A stretch of 64,000 nucleotides of DNA, from assembly GCF_015694705.1 (NCBI RefSeq), contig NZ_JADQDR010000001.1, forward strand, positions 62,001 through 126,000. Reading direction: 5' to 3'. Shown here piece after piece: positions 8,238 through 15,278 of this stretch; within the stretch, counting starts at the first letter, position 1; the number at the start of each line of letters is the position of its first letter. Both the position numbers and the translations under genes were made by a program. The notes below the pieces were generated by a model. That model was not told the origin of the DNA, did no database searches, and saw only the letters and a program-made list of their open reading frames with translations. This stretch comes from Pontibacter rufus. GTDB lineage: Bacteria; Bacteroidota; Bacteroidia; Cytophagales; Hymenobacteraceae.

Positions 8238-8705
8238 CTATTTGCCGGGCCTGTCGTTGTTGATTTCAATCCAGTGGCCGTCCGGGTCCTGGAAGTAAAT
8301 CTGCTTCACGCCGTCTACGCGGATGGTAGGGGCTTTTTCGGTTCCGGGCCAGTTCGTGTATGCCACTTTATGTTTGTCGAGGTTCGCGATAAAGTCCTCC
8401 ATAGATGCGACGCTGAAGCACAGGTGGTCGTTCTTATCGCGCTTTATGTTTTTTTCTGCGCCCTGTATCAGGTGCAGCTGACCGGCGTCTCCGATGGTGA
8501 ACCAAGTATGGCGTCCGTCGTGAAACGGCTCCGGTATTTCTTTGAGCTGCAGTACATCTTTGTAAAAGGCCGTGCTCGGCCCCAGGTCGTGCACGTAAAT
8601 GGCGATGTGATTGAGCATCAGGGGCGATGAACTTGTCTGGGCGTTTGCGGTATGTGCCGCAAAACCGAGCAGGCAGAGAATTAAAAGATTAGAGAGGATT
8701 CGCAT
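8238..8705 (-). CDS. Secreted VOC/glyoxalase-fold protein
   Basis: The start chosen is the ATG at 8705 (MRILSNLLILCLLGF), which gives a clear signal peptide ending near AHTANAQ; a longer frame to 8753 adds only unlikely residues. The mature part is one vicinal-oxygen-chelate domain of about 130 residues, with LNHIAIYVHDL at its start, DHLCFSV in the middle and YFQDPDGHWIEI at its end. His and Glu in these segments are the usual metal ligands. The substrate cannot be read from sequence. The VOC fold covers glyoxalases, dioxygenases and resistance proteins. A periplasmic location is predicted. It converges with the RAYT gene, with a 2-base gap between stops. Confidence 0.88.
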   Translation of the reverse strand: MRILSNLLILCLLGFAAHTANAQTSSSPLMLNHIAIYVHDLGPSTAFYKDVLQLKEIPEPFHDGRHTWFTIGDAGQLHLIQGAEKNIKRDKNDHLCFSVASMEDFIANLDKHKVAYTNWPGTEKAPTIRVDGVKQIYFQDPDGHWIEINNDRPGK

Positions 8706-8964
8706 ATAGTGTATAAAGTAAGGATACGGGATAATCCGACAGCAAGAAAGCAAAAAAGTAGGAAACCCGTTGGCAGTAGTATGGTTTTTATGTGCTGCCC
8801 TTGATGCAGCCGGATGATTATGGTGTTTTCTAAGCTAAAAAATAAAAATCAATTAGCAGAGAATCAGGTATAAAAATGAAGTTTATACTGTAGCATAGAG
8901 CGAAGTATAACTAATTTGGTAAGCAGCAGTTTATCAAATTAATACATCAGCAAATTTACTTGGT

Positions 8965-9846
8965 ATGGAAAGTATAAACGAACTCAAAATTGACCTGGAG
9001 GAACAATCGCTGCGGGCTTTGCTGAATACGCAAACCCATAAAGACTGCAAACTGGTGGCAGAGGGCGACTCGTGGTTTGCTTACCCGCTTGTGCAAGACA
9101 TCATCGATCACCTCCGGCAGATGGGCTACGCCATAAAGAACCACAGCAAATCGGGCGATACGCTGGAGAACATGGTGTATGGCACCGGCTTCAGTATAGC
9201 AGACCGGGTACACCGCGCTATCAACTATGGCCCGATTAGCCTGATTGAAACCCTGCGGTCGGTTAAAAACCTGCAACCCCGGTTTGTGCTGCTCAGCGCG
9301 GGCGGCAACGATGTGGTGGGCCCCGAGTTGACGCAGTACCTGAACCACAAAAGATCAGGGCTGCCGCTCTTTCGCGAGAGCTTTTTCCGGGGCAGCATAG
9401 ATGGCTATATCAGAAGCGCTATCATTACTTTTATGGAGAAAGTATGGTCGGTCGATCCGCACATACATATTATCATGCACGGCTACGACTATGCCATCCC
9501 GAACGGAACGCAGTATGAATTTGCAGGCATCAGCTTTGCGGGACCCTGGGTGCTGCCGGCCTTCGCCAGAGAAGCGATAACGGACAGGGCGGAGCAGGAC
9601 CAGATTATACGCCAGCTGGTAGATATTTTTAACGAACTGCTCATCAGCCTCGACAACAGCCACCCCAATTTCCACCACATAGATTTAAGAGGAATGTTTC
9701 CGGACGAAGCCCAATGGCACAACGAAATCCATCTGAAGAGCGAAGAGTATGCCCAGGTAGCGGCCTTGTTTCATAAAAAGATAGTGGAGATACTGAACTA
9801 CAATCCTGTTACCGTGTGGGGCAATGCAGCAGCTCCAGGTCAGTAA
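8965..9846 (+). CDS. SGNH/GDSL-family hydrolase
   Basis: SGNH hydrolases are esterases or lipases with a Ser-His-Asp triad. The 293-residue protein shows block I GDSW at residues 34-37 (nucleophile Ser36), block III GGND around residue 113, and a C-terminal HNEIHL segment carrying the catalytic His. No signal peptide is seen, so it is probably cytoplasmic. The ATG at 8965 follows an AT-rich leader. The substrate is unknown. Its 3' end overlaps by a few bases the remnant ABC-transporter frame on the other strand. Confidence 0.85.
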   Translation: MESINELKIDLEEQSLRALLNTQTHKDCKLVAEGDSWFAYPLVQDIIDHLRQMGYAIKNHSKSGDTLENMVYGTGFSIADRVHRAINYGPISLIETLRSVKNLQPRFVLLSAGGNDVVGPELTQYLNHKRSGLPLFRESFFRGSIDGYIRSAIITFMEKVWSVDPHIHIIMHGYDYAIPNGTQYEFAGISFAGPWVLPAFAREAITDRAEQDQIIRQLVDIFNELLISLDNSHPNFHHIDLRGMFPDEAQWHNEIHLKSEEYAQVAALFHKKIVEILNYNPVTVWGNAAAPGQ

Positions 9847-10166
9847 GGGGCAGGCGAAAAAGTTATACGATACACGCGGAAGCTGCGCATACTACGGATT
9901 TTTGCTGTTATTGGATCTAACTTGCGCTCGCCTATCTGCTGGCGCCACATGGCGTAGTATAAGCCTTTTTGAGCCAGCAGCTCGTTGTGGCTGCCTTGCT
10001 CCACAATCTTTCCTCTCTCCAATACATAAATAATGTCGGCGTACATGATGGTGGAAAGACGATGGGCAATCAGGATGGTGATTTGCTCGCGCAAAGCAGA
10101 TATCTCGCGTACAGTGGCGGTTATTTCTTCTTCGGTGAGGCCTTTGGGCTGTGGTTTGCATTTCAA
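9840..10166 (-). pseudogene. C-terminal remnant of an ABC exporter ATPase
   Basis: The 108-codon frame contains only the end of an ABC ATP-binding domain: a helix starting EEEITATVREIS, the H-loop in IAHRLSTI, YVLERGKIVEQGSHNELL and GLYYAMWRQQIGE. Walker A, the signature motif, Walker B and the whole membrane domain are absent, and the next gene begins 107 bases upstream on the other strand. It cannot be a working transporter. The residues after RQQIGE look like read-through past the original end. It is best read as the relic of a deleted transporter gene. Confidence 0.85.
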
Positions 10167-10272
10167 AATTACCAGCTTACCTGCTGAGCCTGTAAATCAA
10201 ACCGGCTTATACCTGATGCACGTAGTATAAAAGTTAGTATGCGCAAAGATAAGCGCCATACAATACAATAGA

Positions 10273-11217
10273 ATGGAAAACAGGCACACAGACAAGTATA
10301 AGATTCTAATTCTCGGGATTGGCGGCATTGGTGGCTACTTTGGCGGGAAACTGGCCGCACATTACAGGGATTCTCCGGAAGTGGAAGTCGGCTTTTTTGC
10401 CCGCGGCGCCCATGCCGATGAAATAGCGAAAAACGGCCTGCAGCTACACACCACGCAGGGCAACCTGACAGCCCGGCCGGCTTATGTCACCGATAATCCG
10501 GATGCTCTTCACCCTGTTGATTTGCTGATCTGCTGCGTGAAAAGTTATGATCTGGAGGACAGCCTGCAGCGCGTGCGCCCCTGCATCTCTGAGAATACCA
10601 TTATCCTACCGCTGCTGAATGGTGTGGATGCGCCGGCCCGCATCCGGGAAATGTTTCAGGGCACGGAAGTATGGGAAGGCTGCGTGTACGTGATAGCACG
10701 GTTAGCAGCACCCGGCATCGTAAAAGAGAAAGGCGGCATGGGCCTCTTATACTTTGGATCTTCAGAAGCGAGCCCGGATAAACTGCGCCGGGTAGAAAGT
10801 GTTTTCCAGGCCGCAGGTGTCAGGGCAGAGGCGGCGGTAGATATACTGCACACCATCTGGGCCAAGTTCCTGTTTATTTCTGCCGTCGCAACGGCCACCT
10901 CTTACCTGGATACCAGCATGGGCGCCATCCTGGAAAAGGAAGACAGCAGACAATTGCTGCTGCGCTTGCTGGGAGAATTGCAGGCGGTAGCAAAGGCAAA
11001 GGGCATTATACTCTCAGACGATATGATTCCGGCGATGCTGCAGCGGATGGCTTCCCTGCCTTATGGCACGACATCATCCATGCACAGCGATTTTCAGAAG
11101 GGCGGCAAAACAGAGCTGGAGTCTTTAACCGGCTATGTGGTGCGCGAAGGCGAAGCGCTTGATGTGCCGGTGCCCACGTATGCAAAGCTGTATGCAGCTC
11201 TAAAGGGGAGAAGCTAA
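10273..11217 (+). CDS. panE: 2-dehydropantoate 2-reductase (ketopantoate reductase)
   Basis: The enzyme reduces ketopantoate to pantoate with NADPH in pantothenate and coenzyme A synthesis. The 314-residue protein has the N-terminal nucleotide-binding motif GIGGIGGYFGGKLA near residue 16, CCVKSYDL near residue 92, LLNGV near residue 115 and the C-terminal helical domain. In that domain, WAKFLFISAVATATS around residue 200 carries the conserved Lys, and SSMHSDFQKGGKTELE follows. Other members of this fold act on different keto acids, so the symbol is a family-level guess. It stands alone, with no other pantothenate gene nearby. Confidence 0.85.
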   Translation: MENRHTDKYKILILGIGGIGGYFGGKLAAHYRDSPEVEVGFFARGAHADEIAKNGLQLHTTQGNLTARPAYVTDNPDALHPVDLLICCVKSYDLEDSLQRVRPCISENTIILPLLNGVDAPARIREMFQGTEVWEGCVYVIARLAAPGIVKEKGGMGLLYFGSSEASPDKLRRVESVFQAAGVRAEAAVDILHTIWAKFLFISAVATATSYLDTSMGAILEKEDSRQLLLRLLGELQAVAKAKGIILSDDMIPAMLQRMASLPYGTTSSMHSDFQKGGKTELESLTGYVVREGEALDVPVPTYAKLYAALKGRS

Positions 11218-11300
11218 CAATACAGCATGCGGGTAATCCGGGATCTTTTATACTTGCAGAGCTGTAATATTTTGCATTGTAGCAGTATACACCCTGGAGC

Positions 11301-11936
11301 TTACTCGGCCTGGCCTGGTATAAAGTTGAGCGCATTGTCCAGGGTATAAAAAATAGTGCGTGTGCCGCCGGAGGGGCAGCAGTTGGCATCCGTATCGAGG
11401 TAAACGGGGAAGGTGCGGACAAGGCGGTTGCCGGCTACCTGAAATTCGTCGTGGCCCATGTACCCCTGCTGCTGCTCAGGTGTTAGTTCGGGCATGTGGA
11501 GTTCGCCCCAATACTGGTTGTCGAACTCATAGCCGTAAACTTTGCCATAGCTGCCTGTGCCACCGCCGTTCAGAAAGACCAGCAGTTCCGGCTTTTTGTT
11601 GCCGTTCAGGTCCGTTATTACACTGTTGGTAACGGTGCCTTCAATGTCCTCATCGATGCGCGACGGCTGCTGTCCTTCACGCTCCAACTGGATGGTGAGG
11701 TGGCGCATGCTGCCTTCGCCGGTAGTGGTTACCAGAAAATGCATACTGCCGGACTCCAGTTTCTTTTCATAGCTGATGATATCGCTGGCTGGTTTGGGTG
11801 CCGGCTGCTGCGCTAAAGTGTCAACTGTTTCGGCAACAGGAGCTTCAGTATTCGTTTCCCTGGCTGCGTTGTCGCTGCTGCAGGCTGAAAAGAGCGCAAG
11901 AGAGAGGTAAAGTATAATCCGGGAGGTTGTTTTCAT
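11301..11936 (-). CDS. PliI-family lysozyme-inhibitor-like lipoprotein
   Basis: A lipoprotein signal peptide ends at the lipobox LFSAC (Cys19), followed by a Thr/Pro-rich linker to about residue 50. The rest matches the PliI-type pattern as I know it: ITDLNGNKKPELLVF, GSYGKVYGYEF, GYMGHDEF, LVRTFPVY and GGTRTIFYTLD in that order. PliI proteins inhibit invertebrate-type lysozymes in the periplasm; in environmental Bacteroidota the real target is uncertain. The start codon overlaps the stop of the small frame upstream (ATGA), which may be a broken gene. Confidence 0.75.
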   Translation of the reverse strand: MKTTSRIILYLSLALFSACSSDNAARETNTEAPVAETVDTLAQQPAPKPASDIISYEKKLESGSMHFLVTTTGEGSMRHLTIQLEREGQQPSRIDEDIEGTVTNSVITDLNGNKKPELLVFLNGGGTGSYGKVYGYEFDNQYWGELHMPELTPEQQQGYMGHDEFQVAGNRLVRTFPVYLDTDANCCPSGGTRTIFYTLDNALNFIPGQAE

Positions 11937-12260
11937 AAGGGGTGCTTCTGATGCTTTAATTCTAATTCATCAATTAAATATACAGGAATATCAATGTTTC
12001 TGCTGTCTGCGTAGAAGCTAATCTCAAATTTACCATCAGGACGTTTACTGCTTCCAGAGATGTCAATATAGTTTCTATAGTCTTTCGTTTTTTTCTTTAA
12101 ATGCATCTGCAATATTTCTGAGTCCGGCAATGCATACTTAGAAATAAGTGCTCGGATGAATTCATGAATACCCTGCCCTGTTATCAGCCCGGTAGATAAT
12201 CTTGCCGTAAAAAGGTTTTAGCCCTTCGCAACAGTCAATTTGCCAAAGCTCAGATGCCAT
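11933..12260 (-). pseudogene. Small gene apparently split by a frameshift
   Basis: Two minus-strand frames abut. The first, from the ATG at 12260 to a TGA at 12162, encodes 32 residues beginning MASELWQIDCCEGLKPFYGK. The second overlaps it and runs to 11933 with no ATG at its start (first usable codon TTG at 12130). It encodes a coherent hydrophilic protein ending LIDELELKHQKHPL. Joined by a single-base shift near 12160-12190 they would form one protein of about 110 residues. I recognise no family. Either this is a recent frameshift, a sequencing error, or a short gene starting at the TTG. The last codons overlap the following lipoprotein start as ATGA, an operon-like arrangement. Confidence 0.5.
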
Positions 12261-12323
12261 CGAAATACAAATTAGACCAGAACGTTTAATGCTTTTCGGG
12301 AAAATACAGCCTTGTTGCTGCCT

Positions 12324-12875
12324 TTAAGTATGGCAGCTCTGGTCAGTTATTTCCAGCTGTTCTACCGGGAAGCCTTCCTGCCGGGCCTGCTGCACTAAGC
12401 GGTGGTAAATGTCGTGATTTAACACAGGCGTACGGGATAATATCCAGAGGCTTTCACGGTCTGGAGCACCTACCAGCACATGTTGATAGTCTGGGTCCAG
12501 TTCCAGGATCCAATAGTCGCCTTTAAAGGGCCAGAAGAACTGTACTTTCAGCTTACTGCCGCCGCTGCCTTTTACCGGGAAAGCTTTGCCATGTGCTTGT
12601 TTCACTTTGCCGCCGGCACCGCCTTTGCGGCAGGAGTTAAGCACGTCCACATAGCCATCCGGATTTTTTGTATACTCGGCATACACGCAGTGGCACCCTT
12701 TCTCAAAGCGTTGCGGCAGTTTGGCAATCTCGTACCAGCGGCCCTGGTAGCGGTCCAGATCTACGGAAGGTACGGTGCGCAGCGGGGCATTTTTGCGTTG
12801 TTTGTCGCTGGTAAGTACAAGGGCGGCCAGCAGTACAGTGCCAGCGCCAAGTATGGTTTTCGTGTTTTTGTTCAT
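12324..12875 (-). CDS. Lipocalin family protein (Blc-like)
   Basis: The protein has an N-terminal hydrophobic segment (residues 8-22) and then a lipocalin beta-barrel. The signature GRWYEIAKLPQRFE lies near residue 45, with a conserved pair of cysteines in GCHCVYAEY, DYWILELDPDY near residue 118 and LWILSRTP near residue 143. Bacterial Blc-type lipocalins sit in the envelope and bind fatty acids or lysophospholipids. There is no clear lipobox, so the N-terminus may be a membrane anchor or signal peptide. It lies 12 bases after the GNAT gene and is probably cotranscribed with it. Confidence 0.92.
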   Translation of the reverse strand: MNKNTKTILGAGTVLLAALVLTSDKQRKNAPLRTVPSVDLDRYQGRWYEIAKLPQRFEKGCHCVYAEYTKNPDGYVDVLNSCRKGGAGGKVKQAHGKAFPVKGSGGSKLKVQFFWPFKGDYWILELDPDYQHVLVGAPDRESLWILSRTPVLNHDIYHRLVQQARQEGFPVEQLEITDQSCHT

Positions 12876-12887
12876 AGCAAAACAGGC

Positions 12888-13319
12888 TTAAAGCTGTTTG
12901 GCCATTTTGTAGTGTTGGATGGTGCCAAACAGCAGGTATGATTCTTCTACTATCTCATACCCGTTGCGGCGGTAAAAGTTTACGGCATAGTCGCGGGCGT
13001 GCAGCACCATGGTGGTGGCTCCCATCTGGCGGGCGCGGTCGTTCATGTACGTTAGCAGCAGGTTGCCCAGGCCCTTGCCCTGCTGGTCGGCGCGGATGCC
13101 CATAAAGCGGATTTGCCCCTCCTGCGGCGTGTTCAGGTGCAGTCGGCAAACGCCCAATGCTTGTCCTGCCTCATCTACGAGCATGGCGTGCACGGCGGTG
13201 GCATCGTCCTCCACGCGCTCACTGCCTTTGGGTTGGCCCCAGGGCTCACGCAGCGTCTGGTGGCGCAGCAGGTAATATTGCTCAAATTCTTCGGGAGAGG
13301 CGGGTTCTTTTATTTTCAT
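12888..13319 (-). CDS. GNAT-family N-acetyltransferase
   Basis: The 143-residue protein is a single GNAT domain. The acetyl-CoA-binding motif is IRADQQGKGLGNLLL around residue 75, and MVLHARDYAVNFYRRNGYEIV is the usual C-terminal signature. The beginning EFEQYYLLRHQTLREPWGQ resembles the ElaA-like subgroup. The acceptor substrate cannot be predicted. Translation starts at the ATG at 13319, and the lipocalin gene follows 12 bases downstream. Confidence 0.9.
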   Translation of the reverse strand: MKIKEPASPEEFEQYYLLRHQTLREPWGQPKGSERVEDDATAVHAMLVDEAGQALGVCRLHLNTPQEGQIRFMGIRADQQGKGLGNLLLTYMNDRARQMGATTMVLHARDYAVNFYRRNGYEIVEESYLLFGTIQHYKMAKQL

Positions 13320-13321
13320 TT

Positions 13322-13500
13322 CTTCAAAAGGCTGAACTATTGAATGGCTTAATGGTTAGCTTCACGGTTTTGGTTTTCCTTGCATCCCGGAAAAAGTAAT
13401 TCCGCTTATCATCAACCGTGCAGCAATTTAGCCATTCAACCATTTAATAATTTAGCTTTTTACGCCTTTAACCATCCAACAATTAAATAACTTTGTTGTC
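13322..13500. repeat. Imperfect inverted pair of ATGG-word repeats
   Basis: The left arm (about 13329-13360, containing TGAATGGCTTAATGGTTAGC) and the right arm (about 13422-13456, whose complement contains TAAATGGTTGAATGGC) are imperfect complements made of short words of 7-8 bases. A third stretch of the same kind follows at 13469-13490. They occupy the gap between the GNAT gene and yajQ, which diverge. Similar arms occur at 44962-45058. Confidence 0.65.
13488..13495 (+). promoter_or_regulatory. Possible -7 box for yajQ-terC
   Basis: TAACTTTG matches the TAnnTTTG consensus and lies 48 bases before the yajQ start. There is no good TTG at the expected -33 position, so support is partial. Confidence 0.4.
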
Positions 13501-13542
13501 TTTAAACCGTGTAATCTAAATTTAAGCTTAAACGACAAAACT

Positions 13543-14040
13543 ATGGCATCTTTCGACATTGTAAGCAAAGTGGACCCGCAGATTATGGACAATGCCGTAA
13601 ACACTGCCCGCAAGGAAATTATGAACCGCTATGATTTCCGCGACACCAAAGGCAGCCTGGAGTACGACAAAAAGGCCAGCGAGGTGCACATCTCTATGGA
13701 AAACGACATGCGCGTGCAGCACACCGAAGACGTGTTGATCGGTAAAATGGTGAAACAGGGGCTGGATGGCACTGCCCTGGACTTTTCGAAAGAAGCATAC
13801 CAGTCGGGCGCGATGATAAAGAAGGACATCAAAGTGAAGGCGGGCATCGACAAGGAAACGTCGAAGAAGATTATGAAGCTGATCAAAGACAGCAAAGTGA
13901 AAGTATCGGCTGCCATTATGGAGGAAACAATTCGCGTAACCGGCAAAAAAATAGATGACCTGCAGGATATTATCGCCGTGCTGCGTGCCAATACCGAAGA
14001 AATAGGCATGCCGCTCCAGTTCGTAAACATGAAATCTTAA
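13543..14040 (+). CDS. yajQ: YajQ family cyclic-di-GMP-binding protein
   Basis: The 165-residue length and sequence fit the family throughout: MASFDIVSKVD at the start, NRYDFRDTKGSLEY near residue 28, GTALDFSK near residue 76, VKAGIDKETSKKI near residue 98 and QVFVN-like LQFVNMKS at the end. YajQ has two ferredoxin-like domains. In Xanthomonas it binds cyclic di-GMP and a transcription factor; its role in Bacteroidota is not established. The following terC gene lies 73 bases downstream with no terminator between, so they may be cotranscribed. Confidence 0.95.
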   Translation: MASFDIVSKVDPQIMDNAVNTARKEIMNRYDFRDTKGSLEYDKKASEVHISMENDMRVQHTEDVLIGKMVKQGLDGTALDFSKEAYQSGAMIKKDIKVKAGIDKETSKKIMKLIKDSKVKVSAAIMEETIRVTGKKIDDLQDIIAVLRANTEEIGMPLQFVNMKS

Positions 14041-14100
14041 TGGTTGCGTCGTTTGCCGCCAACCATTTAACAACCAACAACTAACAATCCATCAATAACT
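14038..14100 (+). repeat. Hairpin and CAACAA-type word repeat between yajQ and terC
   Basis: AATGGTTG and CAACCATT form an 8-base stem just after the yajQ stop. It is followed by a run of related words (AACAACCAACAACTAACAA) up to the terC start. It belongs to the same ATGG-word family seen at 13322-13500 and 44962-45058. Confidence 0.55.
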
Positions 14101-14113
14101 AATAACTACTACT

Positions 14114-14911
14114 ATGGAGATTTTTGCTAATCCCGATACCTGGATAAGCCTGCTGACACTAACTTTTATGGAGGTGGTGCTCGGGATAGATAACATCGTG
14201 TTTATCTCGATTGTGGTAGGCCGCCTGCCCCGCGAGGAACAGGCCCGCGGCCGCACCATCGGCCTGATGCTGGCGCTGGTATTTCGTATTATACTGCTGC
14301 TGGCCATCTCCTGGATTGTGAGCGCCAACACGCCGTTGTTCACTATTGATGTACCTTTTGCTGCAGAAGATTTTGCTGTGTCGTGGCGCGACATTATTCT
14401 CTTTTGCGGGGGCTTGTTTCTGCTGGCTAAGAGCACCACCGAAATCCACAACAAACTGGAAGGCGCCGAAGAAGAGCATGGCGGTGGCAAGGTGCATACC
14501 ACACTCTCGAAGATACTGGTGCAGATTGTACTCATCGACATCGTGTTTTCCTTCGACTCCATCCTGACCGCCGTGGGACTGGCGCAGGAGGTGCTGGTGA
14601 TGATTATTGCTGTGATTCTGGCCATGGGCATTATGCTGGCTTTTGCCAGGTATGTGAGCGATTTCGTAAACGAGCACCCGACGGTAAAAATGCTGGCGTT
14701 GTCGTTCCTGATTCTGATTGGCTTTATGCTGGTGGTGGAGGCCTTCCATGGGCACATCCCGAAAGGCTATATTTACTTTGCCATGTTCTTCTCGCTGGTG
14801 GTGGAGATGCTAAACCTGCGGCTCCGCAAAAAGACTCAGCCGCCGGTGCATCTGCGCCAGAACGAAGTACTGGAGCCAGATACAAAACAGCCTGCAGAGC
14901 GGAAGGTATAG
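14114..14911 (+). CDS. TerC/Alx-family integral membrane protein
   Basis: The 265-residue protein has about seven membrane segments and the two acidic signatures of the family: EVVLGIDNIVFISI near residue 20 and DIVFSFDSILTAVGL near residue 143. The charged insertion NKLEGAEEEHGGG around residues 112-125 is cytoplasmic. TerC-family proteins are linked to tellurite resistance and, in recent work, to export of manganese or metalation of secreted proteins. No ter genes are nearby, so a general metal-homeostasis role is more likely. A perfect 20-base stem-loop at 15073-15125 follows. Confidence 0.92.
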   Translation: MEIFANPDTWISLLTLTFMEVVLGIDNIVFISIVVGRLPREEQARGRTIGLMLALVFRIILLLAISWIVSANTPLFTIDVPFAAEDFAVSWRDIILFCGGLFLLAKSTTEIHNKLEGAEEEHGGGKVHTTLSKILVQIVLIDIVFSFDSILTAVGLAQEVLVMIIAVILAMGIMLAFARYVSDFVNEHPTVKMLALSFLILIGFMLVVEAFHGHIPKGYIYFAMFFSLVVEMLNLRLRKKTQPPVHLRQNEVLEPDTKQPAERKV

Positions 14912-15278
14912 CGTGCCCCTGTGCTTGTTGAAGTATAACCACCGCAGTATTTGCGGATTGTAATGCTATCTTATACGCCGGTGCAAGCTTGTAGCTCGCA
15001 TCAGCCATACGGTTCCGTTTTCCCCTGCAAGATTAATCTCGCAGGCATTAAGTACAGTACATATTCTCAAGTATAAAGCAGAAAGCGGCGTTGCCTATAG
15101 CAGGTAACGCCGCTTTCTGCTTTATCAGAAATAATTTATATATTGGATGGATAGTAAGCAGGTAAATTAATTCGATGTTCTTCGGTTTAGTAAAAAGTTG
15201 ATATCAGTAGTTCATCTTCAAATTTATACATCTTCAGATTCTCAAATCTACATATAGCTGCTATAAACCATCTTTCTT
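14912..15278. other. Intergenic region terC to M28 peptidase
   Basis: It holds a decayed element similar to the GCTGCAAGC family (14978-15005, GGTGCAAGCTTGTAGCTCGC), a short imperfect palindrome (15026-15047, CCTGCAAGA and TCTCGCAGG) and the terminator at 15073-15125. No gene is seen. Confidence 0.5.
15073..15125. terminator. Strong stem-loop after terC
   Basis: Perfect 20-base arms (ATAAAGCAGAAAGCGGCGTT and its complement) enclose a 13-base loop. The T-rich 3' side is modest. It lies 160 bases after terC and most likely ends that transcript. Confidence 0.75.

Noticed and set aside
9840..10166. ABC ATPase fragment considered as the missing ccmA
   Set aside because: The H-loop context and the GLYYAMWRQQ end are those of ABC exporters, not CcmA, and the fragment lacks all nucleotide-binding motifs.
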